This document shows, one piece after another, positions 8,238 through 17,131 of a DNA stretch of 64,000 nt (positions are counted from its first letter, which is position 1; each line of letters starts with the position of its first letter). The translations under genes were made by a program, and so were the position numbers. Origin of the DNA: Rhizobium sp. BK316. Its GTDB lineage: Bacteria > Pseudomonadota > Alphaproteobacteria > Rhizobiales > Rhizobiaceae. Under the pieces are notes generated by a model. That model saw nothing but the letters and a program-made list of their open reading frames with translations, was not told the DNA's origin and did not search any database. The DNA is taken from NCBI RefSeq assembly GCF_014193695.1, contig NZ_JACHZR010000001.1:781309-845308 (forward strand), given 5' to 3'.

Positions 8238-9554
8238 ATGCGTATCGTTATGATTGGTTCCGGCTATGTCGGCCTCGTTTCTGGCGCCTGCTTTGCCGAC
8301 TTTGGTCACCACGTGACTTGCGTCGACAAGTCCGAAGCAAAAATAACAGCGCTAGAAGCCGGCGAAGTGCCGATTTTTGAACCTGGGCTCGATGCTATCA
8401 TTCAGCAGAACCGTGAAGCTGGGCGCCTGGATTTCTCTAAAAATCTCGCCCCTTCCGTCGGTGAAGCGGACGTCGTCTTCATCGCTGTCGGCACGCCTTC
8501 GCGCCGCGGCGACGGCCACGCGGATCTGACTTATGTCTATGCTGCGGCGCGCGAAATCGCTGCCGCTGTTAAGGGCTTCACCGTCGTCGTTACCAAATCG
8601 ACCGTGCCCGTGGGTACGGGGGACGAGATCGAACGGATCTTCCGCGAAGAGTTTCCGGAAAAGGATATTGCTGTCGTCTCCAATCCCGAATTCCTGCGGG
8701 AAGGTGCGGCTATCACTGACTTCAAACGTCCTGACCGTATTGTGATCGGCACCGAGGATGCCCGTGCGATCGAGGTCATGCGCGAGGTATACCGCCCGCT
8801 CTATCTCAATGAAGCGCCGCTCTACTTCTGCGAACGCCGCACCTCCGAACTCATCAAATACGCCGCAAACGCATTCCTTGCGATGAAGATCACCTTCATC
8901 AACGAGATCGCGGATCTCTCCGAAAAGATCGGTGCCGACGTCCAGAAGGTCGCTAAAGGCATCGGTATGGACAAGCGTATCGGCGACAAATTCCTGCATG
9001 CTGGCCCGGGCTACGGTGGCTCGTGCTTCCCCAAGGATACGCTCGCCCTCGTCAAGACCGCGCAAGACTTTGACAGCCCTGTCCGTCTCATCGAGACGAC
9101 AGTCGCGATCAATGACAATCGCAAGCGCGCCATGGGCCGCAAGGTTATCGCCGCCTGCGATGGTGACGTGCGCGGCAAAAAGATTGCCGTTCTCGGCCTC
9201 ACTTTCAAGCCGAACACAGATGACATGCGCGACGCGCCGTCGATCACCATTGTTCAAGCCCTGCTTGATGGTGGTGCAACGGTCCACGCCTACGATCCCG
9301 AAGGCATGGAGGCCGCAAAAGACATACTCGGCCCGATCACTTACGGCAAAGATCCCTATGAGATTGCCGTCGATGCAGACGCAATTGTCATTGTCACCGA
9401 GTGGGAGGAATTCCGCGCGCTCGACCTCAAGCGCCTCAAAACCGTTATGAAGGACCCGGTCATTGTCGATCTCCGGAACATCTATCCGGCAAGCGAAGTC
9501 GCCAAGCATGGGTTCGGTTATTTTGCCATCGGCAGAAAGCCCGAGAGAAGGTAG
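8238..9554 (+). CDS. ugd: UDP-glucose 6-dehydrogenase
   Basis: A 438-residue NAD-dependent enzyme that oxidises UDP-glucose twice to UDP-glucuronate, a precursor of acidic rhizobial exopolysaccharide and capsule. It has an N-terminal Rossmann motif GSGYVGLVSG (residues 7-16), the catalytic Cys263 in GGSCFPKDT, and a C-terminal UDP-binding domain with GLTFKPNTDDMRDAPS. The ATG at 8238 follows a GGAG site. It lies 84 bases after manC on the same strand, with a possible own promoter region. GDP-mannose and UDP-glucuronate genes side by side fit surface polysaccharide production. Confidence 0.95.
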   Translation: MRIVMIGSGYVGLVSGACFADFGHHVTCVDKSEAKITALEAGEVPIFEPGLDAIIQQNREAGRLDFSKNLAPSVGEADVVFIAVGTPSRRGDGHADLTYVYAAAREIAAAVKGFTVVVTKSTVPVGTGDEIERIFREEFPEKDIAVVSNPEFLREGAAITDFKRPDRIVIGTEDARAIEVMREVYRPLYLNEAPLYFCERRTSELIKYAANAFLAMKITFINEIADLSEKIGADVQKVAKGIGMDKRIGDKFLHAGPGYGGSCFPKDTLALVKTAQDFDSPVRLIETTVAINDNRKRAMGRKVIAACDGDVRGKKIAVLGLTFKPNTDDMRDAPSITIVQALLDGGATVHAYDPEGMEAAKDILGPITYGKDPYEIAVDADAIVIVTEWEEFRALDLKRLKTVMKDPVIVDLRNIYPASEVAKHGFGYFAIGRKPERR

Positions 9555-9891
9555 GAACGAGTTCCTGCTGAGCAGGGGCTGCGGAATTGATGATTCCCAT
9601 CCGGCGTGCCTACTGCAGAATAGGAATAGCGAACCACCTTCGAAGGTGGTTCCGTTAGCTGCATTATGTGGCGCTGCCGCCTCAACCTTGCGAACAAAAT
9701 GAAGCCACTGTCTCGGCCTCATTCAGCAACTACAATCCCGTTCTACGGCACAGGACGGGATTCGTCCGGCAGAAAGACAGGTCACGAGATCTCAATCTGT
9801 ACAGGAGTTCGGCGTAGCGTAGGAATGGTTGAACGCTTCGCCGAATCTCCTAATGAGTTTTTCCATGCCAACGACGACGAGATATCTCTCC
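9555..9891. other. Gene-free stretch with inverted repeats
   Basis: 337 bases between the convergent ends of ugd and the large lyase-like gene. No frame here has both a ribosome binding site and coding character. It holds a 22-base perfect palindrome (9631-9652) and an 8-base inverted repeat, AATCCCGT at 9734-9741 with ACGGGATT at 9755-9762. Neither is followed by a clear T run, so they may be weak terminators or protein sites. Confidence 0.5.
9631..9652. repeat. 22-base perfect palindrome
   Basis: An 11-base arm, GAACCACCTTC, is followed directly by its complement GAAGGTGGTTC. It lies 77 bases after ugd. No T run follows, so a Rho-independent terminator is not proven. It may be an mRNA 3' end stabiliser, a terminator aided by Rho, or a dimer binding site. 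Confidence 0.45.
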
Positions 9892-12800
9892 CTATACGAA
9901 GAGGAAGTCGTCAGAAGACAAGTTCGCCATCGCGACCTTGGAGATCAACACGCTGTTATGATCATCGAAGGTGATGAGTGTTCCTGTGGAGGTAGAGCTC
10001 ATCAACGTATATAGGCTGGCGTAATCGTCCACCAGCGAACTGTCGAAGGCAATTCGGTCATGAATGGTCCCGCCATGCGGCTGAAAGCCGGAGATCGTAT
10101 CCTGGCCCGCCTGATTGTGGAACATGAACGTGTCGTTGGCAATGCTCGATCCGATCAGTGTGTCTTTCACGCCCTCATGCGATGTCAGGATCACACCTTC
10201 GGCAAAGGCCGTCTGCGTATGGGCGCCGTCGACATTCGTCTTGTCGGTCCATTGTTTCTTGCCGTCGATACCATAGTGCGACTGCTCGATCGTGCTTGGT
10301 GACGCTCCGTCCCCGGCATAGACGAACAGGATGTAGTCGCGGGAATGGTCGGAATGCGTCGTGTCCGAGACCGTCTGTCGCCCATTGATGTCGAAGTTGC
10401 TGCTCTCCTGCGATCCATCTGCGTTCAGATGGTATGACTGGGAAATGGTGTGCGCAGCGTCTCCGTACTTACGGACGCTGTCGATGAGCTTGCCGGCAGC
10501 ATCGTATGTCTGAATTTGTTGCGCGTAGTCCCTGCCGGTAATCGCAAGACTTGCCTCGACACGTCCACCATCGGCATAGCGGATGCTGTAGCCGGTTTCG
10601 TTTCCGGTGGCAGGATCAAACCGATGTGTCTCCTTCGAGCCATCAGCATTATAGACCGAGAACTCCTTGAGATGCTCATCGGGCGCATAAGTTTCCGTTT
10701 TGATCAGCTTCTGACCTGCCGCGTAGAAAAGCGCAGTTGTAAGCTGACCCGCCGTGTCAAAATTGCGGATCTCGCCCGCGCCGGTACTGTCGAAATGTTC
10801 GGTATGGGCGATCGTATGAGCCGGGTCGCCATACTTGCGCACGAGATCGGTGACCTTACCGTTGGAATCGTAGCTGATGATCTGCTCGGCATAATCCTTG
10901 CCGGTGACCGCTAAATTGGCTATCACGCGGCTGCCGTCCGCATTGCGGATCGAATAGCTGAGTTCCTTGCCAGTGTCGGCATCGTAGCGATGCGTTTCTG
11001 TCGATCCGTCGCTGTTTCGAATCTCCTGATAATAGGTGTTGGTTACGGGGTCGTAGGTGCCAAGGGAGGGATCCGGCACGAGGATATCGGTTCCGATGAG
11101 GTTGCCGGTGGCATCGTAATGGCTGATCCTGGCCACAGTCGTCGTGCCGGCAACATAGGTGGCTACGTCATAGGAATGGTCGGCAGCATAGAGCGTATAA
11201 CCCGTGGCCGGACCGGTGCTGTTGGCATAGGCAAATACTTTCAGCGTCGGGTTTATTCCGAATGTCTCGGTGCTGATAAGCCTGCCGTTCTGGTCAAGCA
11301 GATCCTTCGAGATCATCGCGTTACTGGCGTCATAGGTGACGATCTGGCCTGAATAGGACTGACCGGTGATACCGAACGTGCCTTCGACATGCGACTTGTC
11401 CGGGTGCACGATCGAAAAACTCGTTTCCTGACCGGCGGTGTTATAACGGTGTGTTTCAGTCGTCCCGTCCGGTTCCCAACTGGCGGACAGGATCTTTATG
11501 TGCCCAGGCGCGAAACGCTCCTGAAGAATCAGTTTGCCTGCCGGGTCGTACGTATAGGCTTCTTCGACATAGTCTTTGCCGGTGATGCCGTAGGTGGTGC
11601 GGGTATAACTCTTGTCTGCGTTATAGATCGTTTCGATCGTTTTTGCCCCGGAGGCCGGATCGAAATAGGTGACAGTCTTGCGGGAACCGTCGTCGTTGAA
11701 GGTCTGCTCGAACTTCAGTCGGTTCAGGGAATCATATTGCTCGTACTCGATCAGGACGCCGTTCTTGGTGATATTGATATCCGACGAACCGTCTGTCTTC
11801 CAGGTCTGGGTCGTGGTGACGCCATCGGCGCCGATTTTCTGATCGAATACTAACTTGCTTCCGAGATATCGCTCGGATTCAATGACCTTGCCTTGCTCGT
11901 TGTAGATATAGACCTGCCGGTCATAGCTGCCGCCTGATACCGCCGTGCTGGTCTTGAAGGTAACATCGTCGCCTGCGATCTTGTTCAGGACGCCTGAATT
12001 TATATAGAGGCGCATCACATAATCGGAGGGAACCGTCAGCATATGCGTGTCGGTGAGGATGATCGATTGGACACTCGCATCCTTCATGATGCTGTCCATG
12101 CGTCCGACGATTTCTGCAGCCGTGCCGATCTCGATGCCCGCCGGGGCGGCGGTAATACCGTAGCGACCCGACGAATCGACCGCGACCGCGCTCAGACTAT
12201 GCTCGCCCGTCGTCGCAAAGACGATGTCGGTCGTATACCGCCCCATGGCATCTGTTTCGGCGGTGGCGATCACCGTGCCGTTTTCGTAGATCACGACTGT
12301 CGTACCGAGCTTGGCGGTGCCGCTGATCGTTGCCGAATTAACTCCCGATGGATCGTGCGCGGCATTGCTCACTAGGACGGAAGGGGCTCCGATATAGGCG
12401 TCCGGATCGGGAAAGTTAACTGTGGAGCCAGTCTCGATATCCAGATCGCCGTAGACTGCTGCAACGGATTCCGTCGCGTTGGAATGGCGATAGATGCCTT
12501 CGGCCCAGTAGACCCCCTGGTCCTGAATGTAACCAAGCGGCCCCATATAGTCGACAATCGTCACTCCGTCGCGTGTTACGACAAGCCGGCCGTTTCCGTC
12601 AGGATCGAACGTGGCCTTGATATCCATGTCATAGTTGTGCCCACGCTGGATATCGTAAGCGTCGGTAAAGATCACCTGTTGAACCGGGTTGCCGTTAGCA
12701 TCGCTGAAGCCGATGCTGATGCCCATCTTCTCGCCCGTTAGCGTGATGGAGAAGGGAGGAGGGACGACAAGCGCACCCTCGTGCACATTCTGATGAAGCT

Positions 12801-13116
12801 GGCCGAGCACCATGAAATAGGCCGTATTGGGCTGGCCGGGTTCGAGCATGAAGTCATAGGAAACCTGTAGCGGCGTCCCGTAGGTGATCGGTTGCCTGTC
12901 GGCGATCTCGATGCGCTCGGAGTCGTGATTGTTGGCCGCATCCCATGGGGCTTGGTCTCCGTCGTGCAGCTCGAAGCGGATGGCGCCGCTCCGCGGCACC
13001 GACAAGGAATAATCCTTGCCTCCACCCTGATACTCGAAGGGTTGGTCGTCCACTTCGATGGAATAATAGCCTGTAAGAGAGCTGTTCCAGTCTTCCGGCT
13101 GAATGATGGTGACCAT
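9892..13116 (-). CDS. Large secreted polysaccharide-lyase-like repeat protein with RTX-type C-terminus
   Basis: A 1074-residue protein with no Sec signal. Residues 1-245 resemble heparin-lyase-I-like/PF14099 polysaccharide lyases (DGDQAPWD, YDFMLEPGQPNTAYFMVLGQLHQ, VYWAEGIYRH). An Ig-like module follows (about 255-330), then a long Thr/Tyr/Asp-rich region with diverged YD-like repeats. Unit starts recur at ETHRY/ETHRF near residues 550, 704 and 825, each followed by ITG-DY and YD--GK. The last 95 residues (DTLIGSSIANDTFMFHNQAG, ending DDFLFV) resemble C-terminal type I secretion signals, so export by a PrsDE-like ABC exporter is likely. The ATG at 13116 has GGCGGAG just upstream; a longer reading to 13188 lacks a site. 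The substrate is unknown; a glucuronate-containing exopolysaccharide is an inference from neighbouring ugd. Confidence 0.7.
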   Translation of the reverse strand: MVTIIQPEDWNSSLTGYYSIEVDDQPFEYQGGGKDYSLSVPRSGAIRFELHDGDQAPWDAANNHDSERIEIADRQPITYGTPLQVSYDFMLEPGQPNTAYFMVLGQLHQNVHEGALVVPPPFSITLTGEKMGISIGFSDANGNPVQQVIFTDAYDIQRGHNYDMDIKATFDPDGNGRLVVTRDGVTIVDYMGPLGYIQDQGVYWAEGIYRHSNATESVAAVYGDLDIETGSTVNFPDPDAYIGAPSVLVSNAAHDPSGVNSATISGTAKLGTTVVIYENGTVIATAETDAMGRYTTDIVFATTGEHSLSAVAVDSSGRYGITAAPAGIEIGTAAEIVGRMDSIMKDASVQSIILTDTHMLTVPSDYVMRLYINSGVLNKIAGDDVTFKTSTAVSGGSYDRQVYIYNEQGKVIESERYLGSKLVFDQKIGADGVTTTQTWKTDGSSDINITKNGVLIEYEQYDSLNRLKFEQTFNDDGSRKTVTYFDPASGAKTIETIYNADKSYTRTTYGITGKDYVEEAYTYDPAGKLILQERFAPGHIKILSASWEPDGTTETHRYNTAGQETSFSIVHPDKSHVEGTFGITGQSYSGQIVTYDASNAMISKDLLDQNGRLISTETFGINPTLKVFAYANSTGPATGYTLYAADHSYDVATYVAGTTTVARISHYDATGNLIGTDILVPDPSLGTYDPVTNTYYQEIRNSDGSTETHRYDADTGKELSYSIRNADGSRVIANLAVTGKDYAEQIISYDSNGKVTDLVRKYGDPAHTIAHTEHFDSTGAGEIRNFDTAGQLTTALFYAAGQKLIKTETYAPDEHLKEFSVYNADGSKETHRFDPATGNETGYSIRYADGGRVEASLAITGRDYAQQIQTYDAAGKLIDSVRKYGDAAHTISQSYHLNADGSQESSNFDINGRQTVSDTTHSDHSRDYILFVYAGDGASPSTIEQSHYGIDGKKQWTDKTNVDGAHTQTAFAEGVILTSHEGVKDTLIGSSIANDTFMFHNQAGQDTISGFQPHGGTIHDRIAFDSSLVDDYASLYTLMSSTSTGTLITFDDHNSVLISKVAMANLSSDDFLFV

Positions 13117-13248
13117 TTCTCCGCCGCCTTTTGTTGTTGGAGGAATGCCAACAGGGTCCCAAAGGAATGTTAAGGAGGCCGAAAACAAAAAGCTTAAAAT
13201 TTAATGTTTTTTTCTACAGCGCACGGTCGAATTGAAATAACTCAACAA

Positions 13249-13264
13249 CCTTAAGTGCTTAAGG
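13249..13264. promoter_or_regulatory. Palindrome CCTTAAG-TG-CTTAAGG upstream of the ugp-type operon
   Basis: Perfect 7-base arms around a 2-base centre, in the divergent region between the lyase-like gene and the substrate-binding protein gene. It sits 105 bases upstream of the ATG at 13369. It could be the operator of the RpiR-type regulator at the end of the operon or of an unrelated regulator. No direct evidence. Confidence 0.35.
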
Positions 13265-13340
13265 GGGCCTCAGTCACAAAAAATTCATGCAGGCTTCAAG
13301 AAACTGTTTCGTCCGCGGGCTACTCCTCGCCAAAACGGAA

Positions 13341-13356
13341 TGCAATATTTTTTGCA
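13341..13356. promoter_or_regulatory. Inverted repeat TGCAA-N6-TTGCA next to the ribosome binding site
   Basis: Five-base arms at 13341-13345 and 13352-13356 lie directly before the AGAGGAG site of the substrate-binding protein gene. A protein bound here would cover the translation start region or the early transcript. Short arms make chance occurrence possible. Confidence 0.25.
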
Positions 13357-13368
13357 GAGGAGAAAATT

Positions 13369-14628
13369 ATGTCAAACAAATTGCAGAATACGGTCGCAGT
13401 CGGCGTTGTTGCCCTGATGTCCATGGTCGGTTCGGCACATGCCGATACGACGGTGAAGTTCTGGCACAGCTTCAGCAAATCCTCCGGCGAGGCGCTCAAC
13501 AAGATCATCGCCAATTTCGAAGCCGCCAATCCAGGTATTCATATCGAGAGCGAGTTCGTCGGCGATTATAATGATATCGTCGCCAAACTGCAGGCCGCCA
13601 TTCCCGCTAAACGTGCGCCTGATGCCGTCATCATGGAAGTCACCCGCTACGGTCTCTTCGCCGACCGCGGCGCCCTGATCGACCTTACGCCCTATTTCAA
13701 TGCCGACCCGTTGAAGGACGACCTTTACGACTATGCGCGTGAGGTTGGCGTCTACAACGGCAAGAACTACATCGTGCCGTTCAACTCCTCCACGCCGGTC
13801 CTCTACTACAACAAGGATATCCTGGCGCGCGCCGGCTTCACGACCGAACCGCCGCTGAAGACTTTCGCAGATATTCTTGCCGTTTCGAAGACAATCACGG
13901 AGAAGCTCGGCTCGGAAGGCATCACCGGCATCGCGGCCCCCGGCCAGTTCGCCCGCTGGGGGCTCGTCATGTCCAATGACAGCGAGCTCATCGATTCCAA
14001 GACCAACGATATCCTGCTCGACTCGCCGAACACGATCGAAGCCTATCAGTGGATGGCGTCGCCGGTTCATGACCAGAAGGTTGCCTCTCCGGATGGCGTC
14101 ACCGATGAAGATGTCGGTCGTGATGCTTTCTTCGCCGGCAAGGTCGGTATCTCTCTGAATTCCACGGGCGATTACGGCGGCGCCAAGAAGGCGCTCGGCG
14201 ACAAGCTCGAAGTGCGTCCAATGCCCTGCAACAAGGTCTGCTCGGTTCCGATCGGCGGCGCCGGTATCGGCATTCTCGCGACTTCGCAAAAGGACGTTCA
14301 GGACGCCGCTTACAAGTTCATCAGCTATGCCGCCTCGCCGGAAGCCAATGCGATCTGGTTTGCTGCGACCGGTTATCTGCCGATCAACAAGAAGAGCGCG
14401 GCACAGCCAGTTGCCGCCGAAGCGCTTGCCAAGAAGCAGGGCATCGATGTTGCCATCAAGCAGCTCGAATTCGCCCATGGCCGCGCTCGTCCGCCCGTCG
14501 TCACCTGGATGCGCACGACCGAGTACAAGATGTGGGAAGCCATGGCGCTCGGCCAGCGCGATGTCACTGACACGATGAAGGACTTCGCCGCGCAGACCCG
14601 CGAAGAAGCCAAGCGTTCCAGCAACTAA
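13369..14628 (+). CDS. ugpB: ABC importer substrate-binding protein, UgpB-like
   Basis: A 419-residue periplasmic binding protein of solute-binding family 1. The N-terminus MSNKLQNTVAVGVVALMSMVGSAHA is a Sec signal peptide cut after AHA; mature DTTVKFWHSFS and the motif YYNKDILARAG are typical of UgpB and carbohydrate-binding proteins. Permeases, a glycerophosphodiesterase and an ATPase follow on the same strand, which points to sn-glycerol-3-phosphate or glycerophosphodiesters as substrate. The ATG at 13369 has AGAGGAG 6 bases upstream; the longer in-frame GTG at 13255 is not supported. A hairpin follows the stop, commonly seen after abundant binding-protein genes. Confidence 0.85.
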   Translation: MSNKLQNTVAVGVVALMSMVGSAHADTTVKFWHSFSKSSGEALNKIIANFEAANPGIHIESEFVGDYNDIVAKLQAAIPAKRAPDAVIMEVTRYGLFADRGALIDLTPYFNADPLKDDLYDYAREVGVYNGKNYIVPFNSSTPVLYYNKDILARAGFTTEPPLKTFADILAVSKTITEKLGSEGITGIAAPGQFARWGLVMSNDSELIDSKTNDILLDSPNTIEAYQWMASPVHDQKVASPDGVTDEDVGRDAFFAGKVGISLNSTGDYGGAKKALGDKLEVRPMPCNKVCSVPIGGAGIGILATSQKDVQDAAYKFISYAASPEANAIWFAATGYLPINKKSAAQPVAAEALAKKQGIDVAIKQLEFAHGRARPPVVTWMRTTEYKMWEAMALGQRDVTDTMKDFAAQTREEAKRSSN

Positions 14629-14644
14629 GCCCCTCTCTTCGGCA

Positions 14645-14672
14645 AGACGACGGACCGTGAGGCCCGTCGTCT
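14645..14672 (+). other. Intercistronic hairpin between ugpB and ugpA
   Basis: A 9-bp stem (AGACGACGG at 14645-14653 with CCGTCGTCT at 14664-14672) and a 10-base loop lie in the 60-base gap between the binding-protein gene and the first permease. No T run follows. Such hairpins usually protect the upstream message and set a high binding-protein to permease ratio. Confidence 0.55.
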
Positions 14673-14688
14673 CAACTGTCTCGGTCCC

Positions 14689-15558
14689 ATGCTGCGCAAA
14701 CTCACACCCTATCTCCTCGTCGCACCGCTGATCCTCTTCATCATGGTCTTCACCTATATCCCCGTCATCACCAGTGTGAACCTCAGCTTCCGACACTGGG
14801 ACTTCCTGTCGCCGACCATGCCCTTCGTCGGCTTCGAGAATTATCGCCTGTTGCTGAATTCGCGCGACTTCTGGAATTCGCTTCAGGTCACAGCGATCTT
14901 CGCGCTGATTTCCGTGCCGATCCGACTGGCCTTGGCGCTGGCGGTCGCAAGTTATCTCGTCCGCGAGACGTTGCCCTCACGCCTCTTGCGCGGCGCGCTC
15001 TTCCTTCCGTCGGTCACGTCAACCGTCTCGATCGCCGTCGTCTTCTCCTGGGTCTTTGCCACCGATTACGGCATGGTCAATGCCGCACTGACCTCGCTCG
15101 GTCTCGGCAAGGTGCAATGGCTGCAGGATCCGCAACTCGCCCTCTGGGTACTGATAACAGTCAATACGTGGAAACAACTCGGCTACGATATCGTCATCTA
15201 TATTGCCGGCCTGCAGGCTGTGCCGCAGGAACTCTATGATGCTGCCGCAGTGGACGGCGGTCGGCGTTTCCATGTGTTCCGGCGAGTCACCGTGCCGCTC
15301 GTGATGCCGACCACCTATTTCCTGCTAGTGATTTCCGTCATCGAGGCCTTCCAGGTCTTCACCATCGTCAACATCATGACCCATGGCGGCCCTGCGGGTG
15401 CTACCGACATGCTCGTCAACCTGCTCTATCGCGTGGGTTTCACCCTCTTCGACATCGGCAGGGGTTCGGCGCTTGCCGTCCTGCTCTTCATCTTCCTGAT
15501 TGTGCTGGCGCTGATCAAATCCTTCGTCATCGGCCGGAGGGTCCATTATGAAGCTTGA
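14689..15558 (+). CDS. ugpA: ABC importer permease, UgpA-like
   Basis: A 289-residue inner-membrane permease with six predicted helices, starting MLRKLTPYLLVAPLILFIMVFTYIPVI. The EAA loop reads ELYDAAAVDGGRRFHVFRRVTVPLVMP. It is one half of the channel with the next gene, which starts 11 bases before this stop and so is translationally coupled. Ribosome binding site is weak, consistent with lower output than the binding protein. Confidence 0.85.
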   Translation: MLRKLTPYLLVAPLILFIMVFTYIPVITSVNLSFRHWDFLSPTMPFVGFENYRLLLNSRDFWNSLQVTAIFALISVPIRLALALAVASYLVRETLPSRLLRGALFLPSVTSTVSIAVVFSWVFATDYGMVNAALTSLGLGKVQWLQDPQLALWVLITVNTWKQLGYDIVIYIAGLQAVPQELYDAAAVDGGRRFHVFRRVTVPLVMPTTYFLLVISVIEAFQVFTIVNIMTHGGPAGATDMLVNLLYRVGFTLFDIGRGSALAVLLFIFLIVLALIKSFVIGRRVHYEA

Positions 15559-16357
15559 GAACCCGATCGTCACCGGTCTCGCGCTTCTTGCGGGGCTGAT
15601 CTTCCTGTCGCCTGTGCTCTATTCCATCTGGATGTCGTTCGAGACGGCGCAGTCCTATTACACGGGCCAATATGAGTTCACGCTGGACAACTACGTTCGC
15701 GCGGTCGCCGAGTACAATTTCGCCCGTTATCTCATGAACAGCATCATCGTCTCGGGGCTTGTGACGCTGCTCGGGATCACGGTCGCGACCATGGCCGCCT
15801 TCGGCTTTGCCCGCTACCAGTTCCGCGGCGGCAACCTTCTCTTCGGTGCAACGGTCGCCACGTTGATGATCCCGAGCCATATCAGTCTGATCCCCAACTA
15901 TCTGACGCTTGCCAAGGCAGGACTGCTCGATACTTATTCCGGCCTCATCCTGCCGGCGATATCGAATGGCTTTGCTGCCTTCTTCCTGCGTCAGTACATC
16001 AAGGGCATTCCCAAGGCGCTGGACGAGGCGGCCTATATGGATGGGGCAACGCCGCTGCAGGTGCTTTGGCGGGTGATCGTACCGATTGCCCGACCCGCCA
16101 TCTTTTCGATGGGCCTCTACATCTTCATCACCGAATGGAACAACTACATCTGGCCGCTCGTCGCCGTCGGCAAGGAAGACCTCTACACGCTGCAGATCGG
16201 CCTTGCCCGCCTCTACCGCATCAATCCCGGTGAGGGCCTTGTCGACTGGCCACTCGTCATGGCCGCCTGCACCCTCAGCATGCTGCCCGTGCTGCTCGGC
16301 TTCCTGCTGGTCGAGCGCCATCTCGTGCGCGGCATCACGCTCGGCGCGGTCAAGTAG
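15548..16357 (+). CDS. ugpE: ABC importer permease, UgpE-like
   Basis: A 269-residue permease with six helices and the EAA loop ALDEAAYMDGATPLQVLWRVIVPIARP. The ATG at 15548 overlaps the end of the previous permease by 11 bases and has CGGAGGG in front. The two permeases are expected to form a heterodimer. A glycerophosphodiesterase gene follows 24 bases later. Confidence 0.85.
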   Translation: MKLENPIVTGLALLAGLIFLSPVLYSIWMSFETAQSYYTGQYEFTLDNYVRAVAEYNFARYLMNSIIVSGLVTLLGITVATMAAFGFARYQFRGGNLLFGATVATLMIPSHISLIPNYLTLAKAGLLDTYSGLILPAISNGFAAFFLRQYIKGIPKALDEAAYMDGATPLQVLWRVIVPIARPAIFSMGLYIFITEWNNYIWPLVAVGKEDLYTLQIGLARLYRINPGEGLVDWPLVMAACTLSMLPVLLGFLLVERHLVRGITLGAVK

Positions 16358-16381
16358 ATCATGAAGAAGGACAAGCATAGA

Positions 16382-17131
16382 ATGACACGCATCGCTTCGC
16401 ACCGCGGCGGTACTCTCGAGTTCGGCGACAGCACGCCGCAAGGCTTTGCGGCTACGGCAAAAATGCCGTTGGAGGAGGTGGAATTCGACGTCCATCCCAC
16501 AGCAGATGGTGCGATCATGGTCCATCACGACGCAACGCTGGACGGCACGACGGATCGCAGCGGCGCAATCGCCGCCATGAGCGAGGCAGAGGTTCGCGCG
16601 GCCATCATCAACTATGGCGCCGGCGGACATCCGATCTCGCTTGTCGAGCTCTGCGCCATCTATGCCGACAGTTCCGTGGATTTCCGCTGCGAGATCAAGC
16701 CTGGCGTCGATGGCCGCCCCTATGAGAATTTCGTGCCCCGCGTCGTCGAAACGCTGGCGCGCCACGGCATGCTCGAAAGGACGATCTTCTCCTCCTTTCT
16801 GGTGGAGTCGCTGGATGCTCTTTCCCCCGCCACGAGCCGGCCGAAGCTCTGGCTCGTCAGCCCTCCGGTGCTGCGTCAACTCGGGACCTCCGCGGTGATC
16901 GAAGTCTCGAAGGCGCATGACATTCCCGAAATCGGCGTCCATGTGGATACAGCCGATTCCGCGCTGATGGCCGAGGTCAGGGCCGCCGGTCTCGATTTCG
17001 GCTGCTGGGCGGCCCATTCGACCCGGCAGATCGAAAAGGTGCTGACGCTCGGCGTCAAGGTCTTCACGACAGACCGGCCAAGTCTTGCCATCGCCATTCG
17101 CAATCGCCTCGAAGCGGAGACCGCGCAATGA
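16382..17131 (+). CDS. ugpQ: Glycerophosphodiester phosphodiesterase, UgpQ-like
   Basis: A 249-residue TIM-barrel enzyme that hydrolyses glycerophosphodiesters to sn-glycerol-3-phosphate and an alcohol. Motifs seen are the HRGG near residue 7, the metal pair in [13 protein letters not shown], the [14 protein letters not shown] segment and EIKPG. There is no signal peptide, so it acts inside the cell on imported diesters. I start at the ATG at 16382, preceded by AAGGA and giving the usual N-terminus [10 protein letters not shown]; an ATG at 16361 is in frame without a good site. Its stop overlaps the next start by ATGA. Confidence 0.85.
   Translation: MTRIASHRGGTLEFGDSTPQGFAATAKMPLEEVEFDVHPTADGAIMVHHDATLDGTTDRSGAIAAMSEAEVRAAIINYGAGGHPISLVELCAIYADSSVDFRCEIKPGVDGRPYENFVPRVVETLARHGMLERTIFSSFLVESLDALSPATSRPKLWLVSPPVLRQLGTSAVIEVSKAHDIPEIGVHVDTADSALMAEVRAAGLDFGCWAAHSTRQIEKVLTLGVKVFTTDRPSLAIAIRNRLEAETAQ

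Noticed and set aside
15527..17128. A 533-codon minus-strand open frame
   Set aside because: Antisense to the permease and phosphodiesterase genes of the Ugp-type operon; Asp/Arg/His-rich shadow composition.
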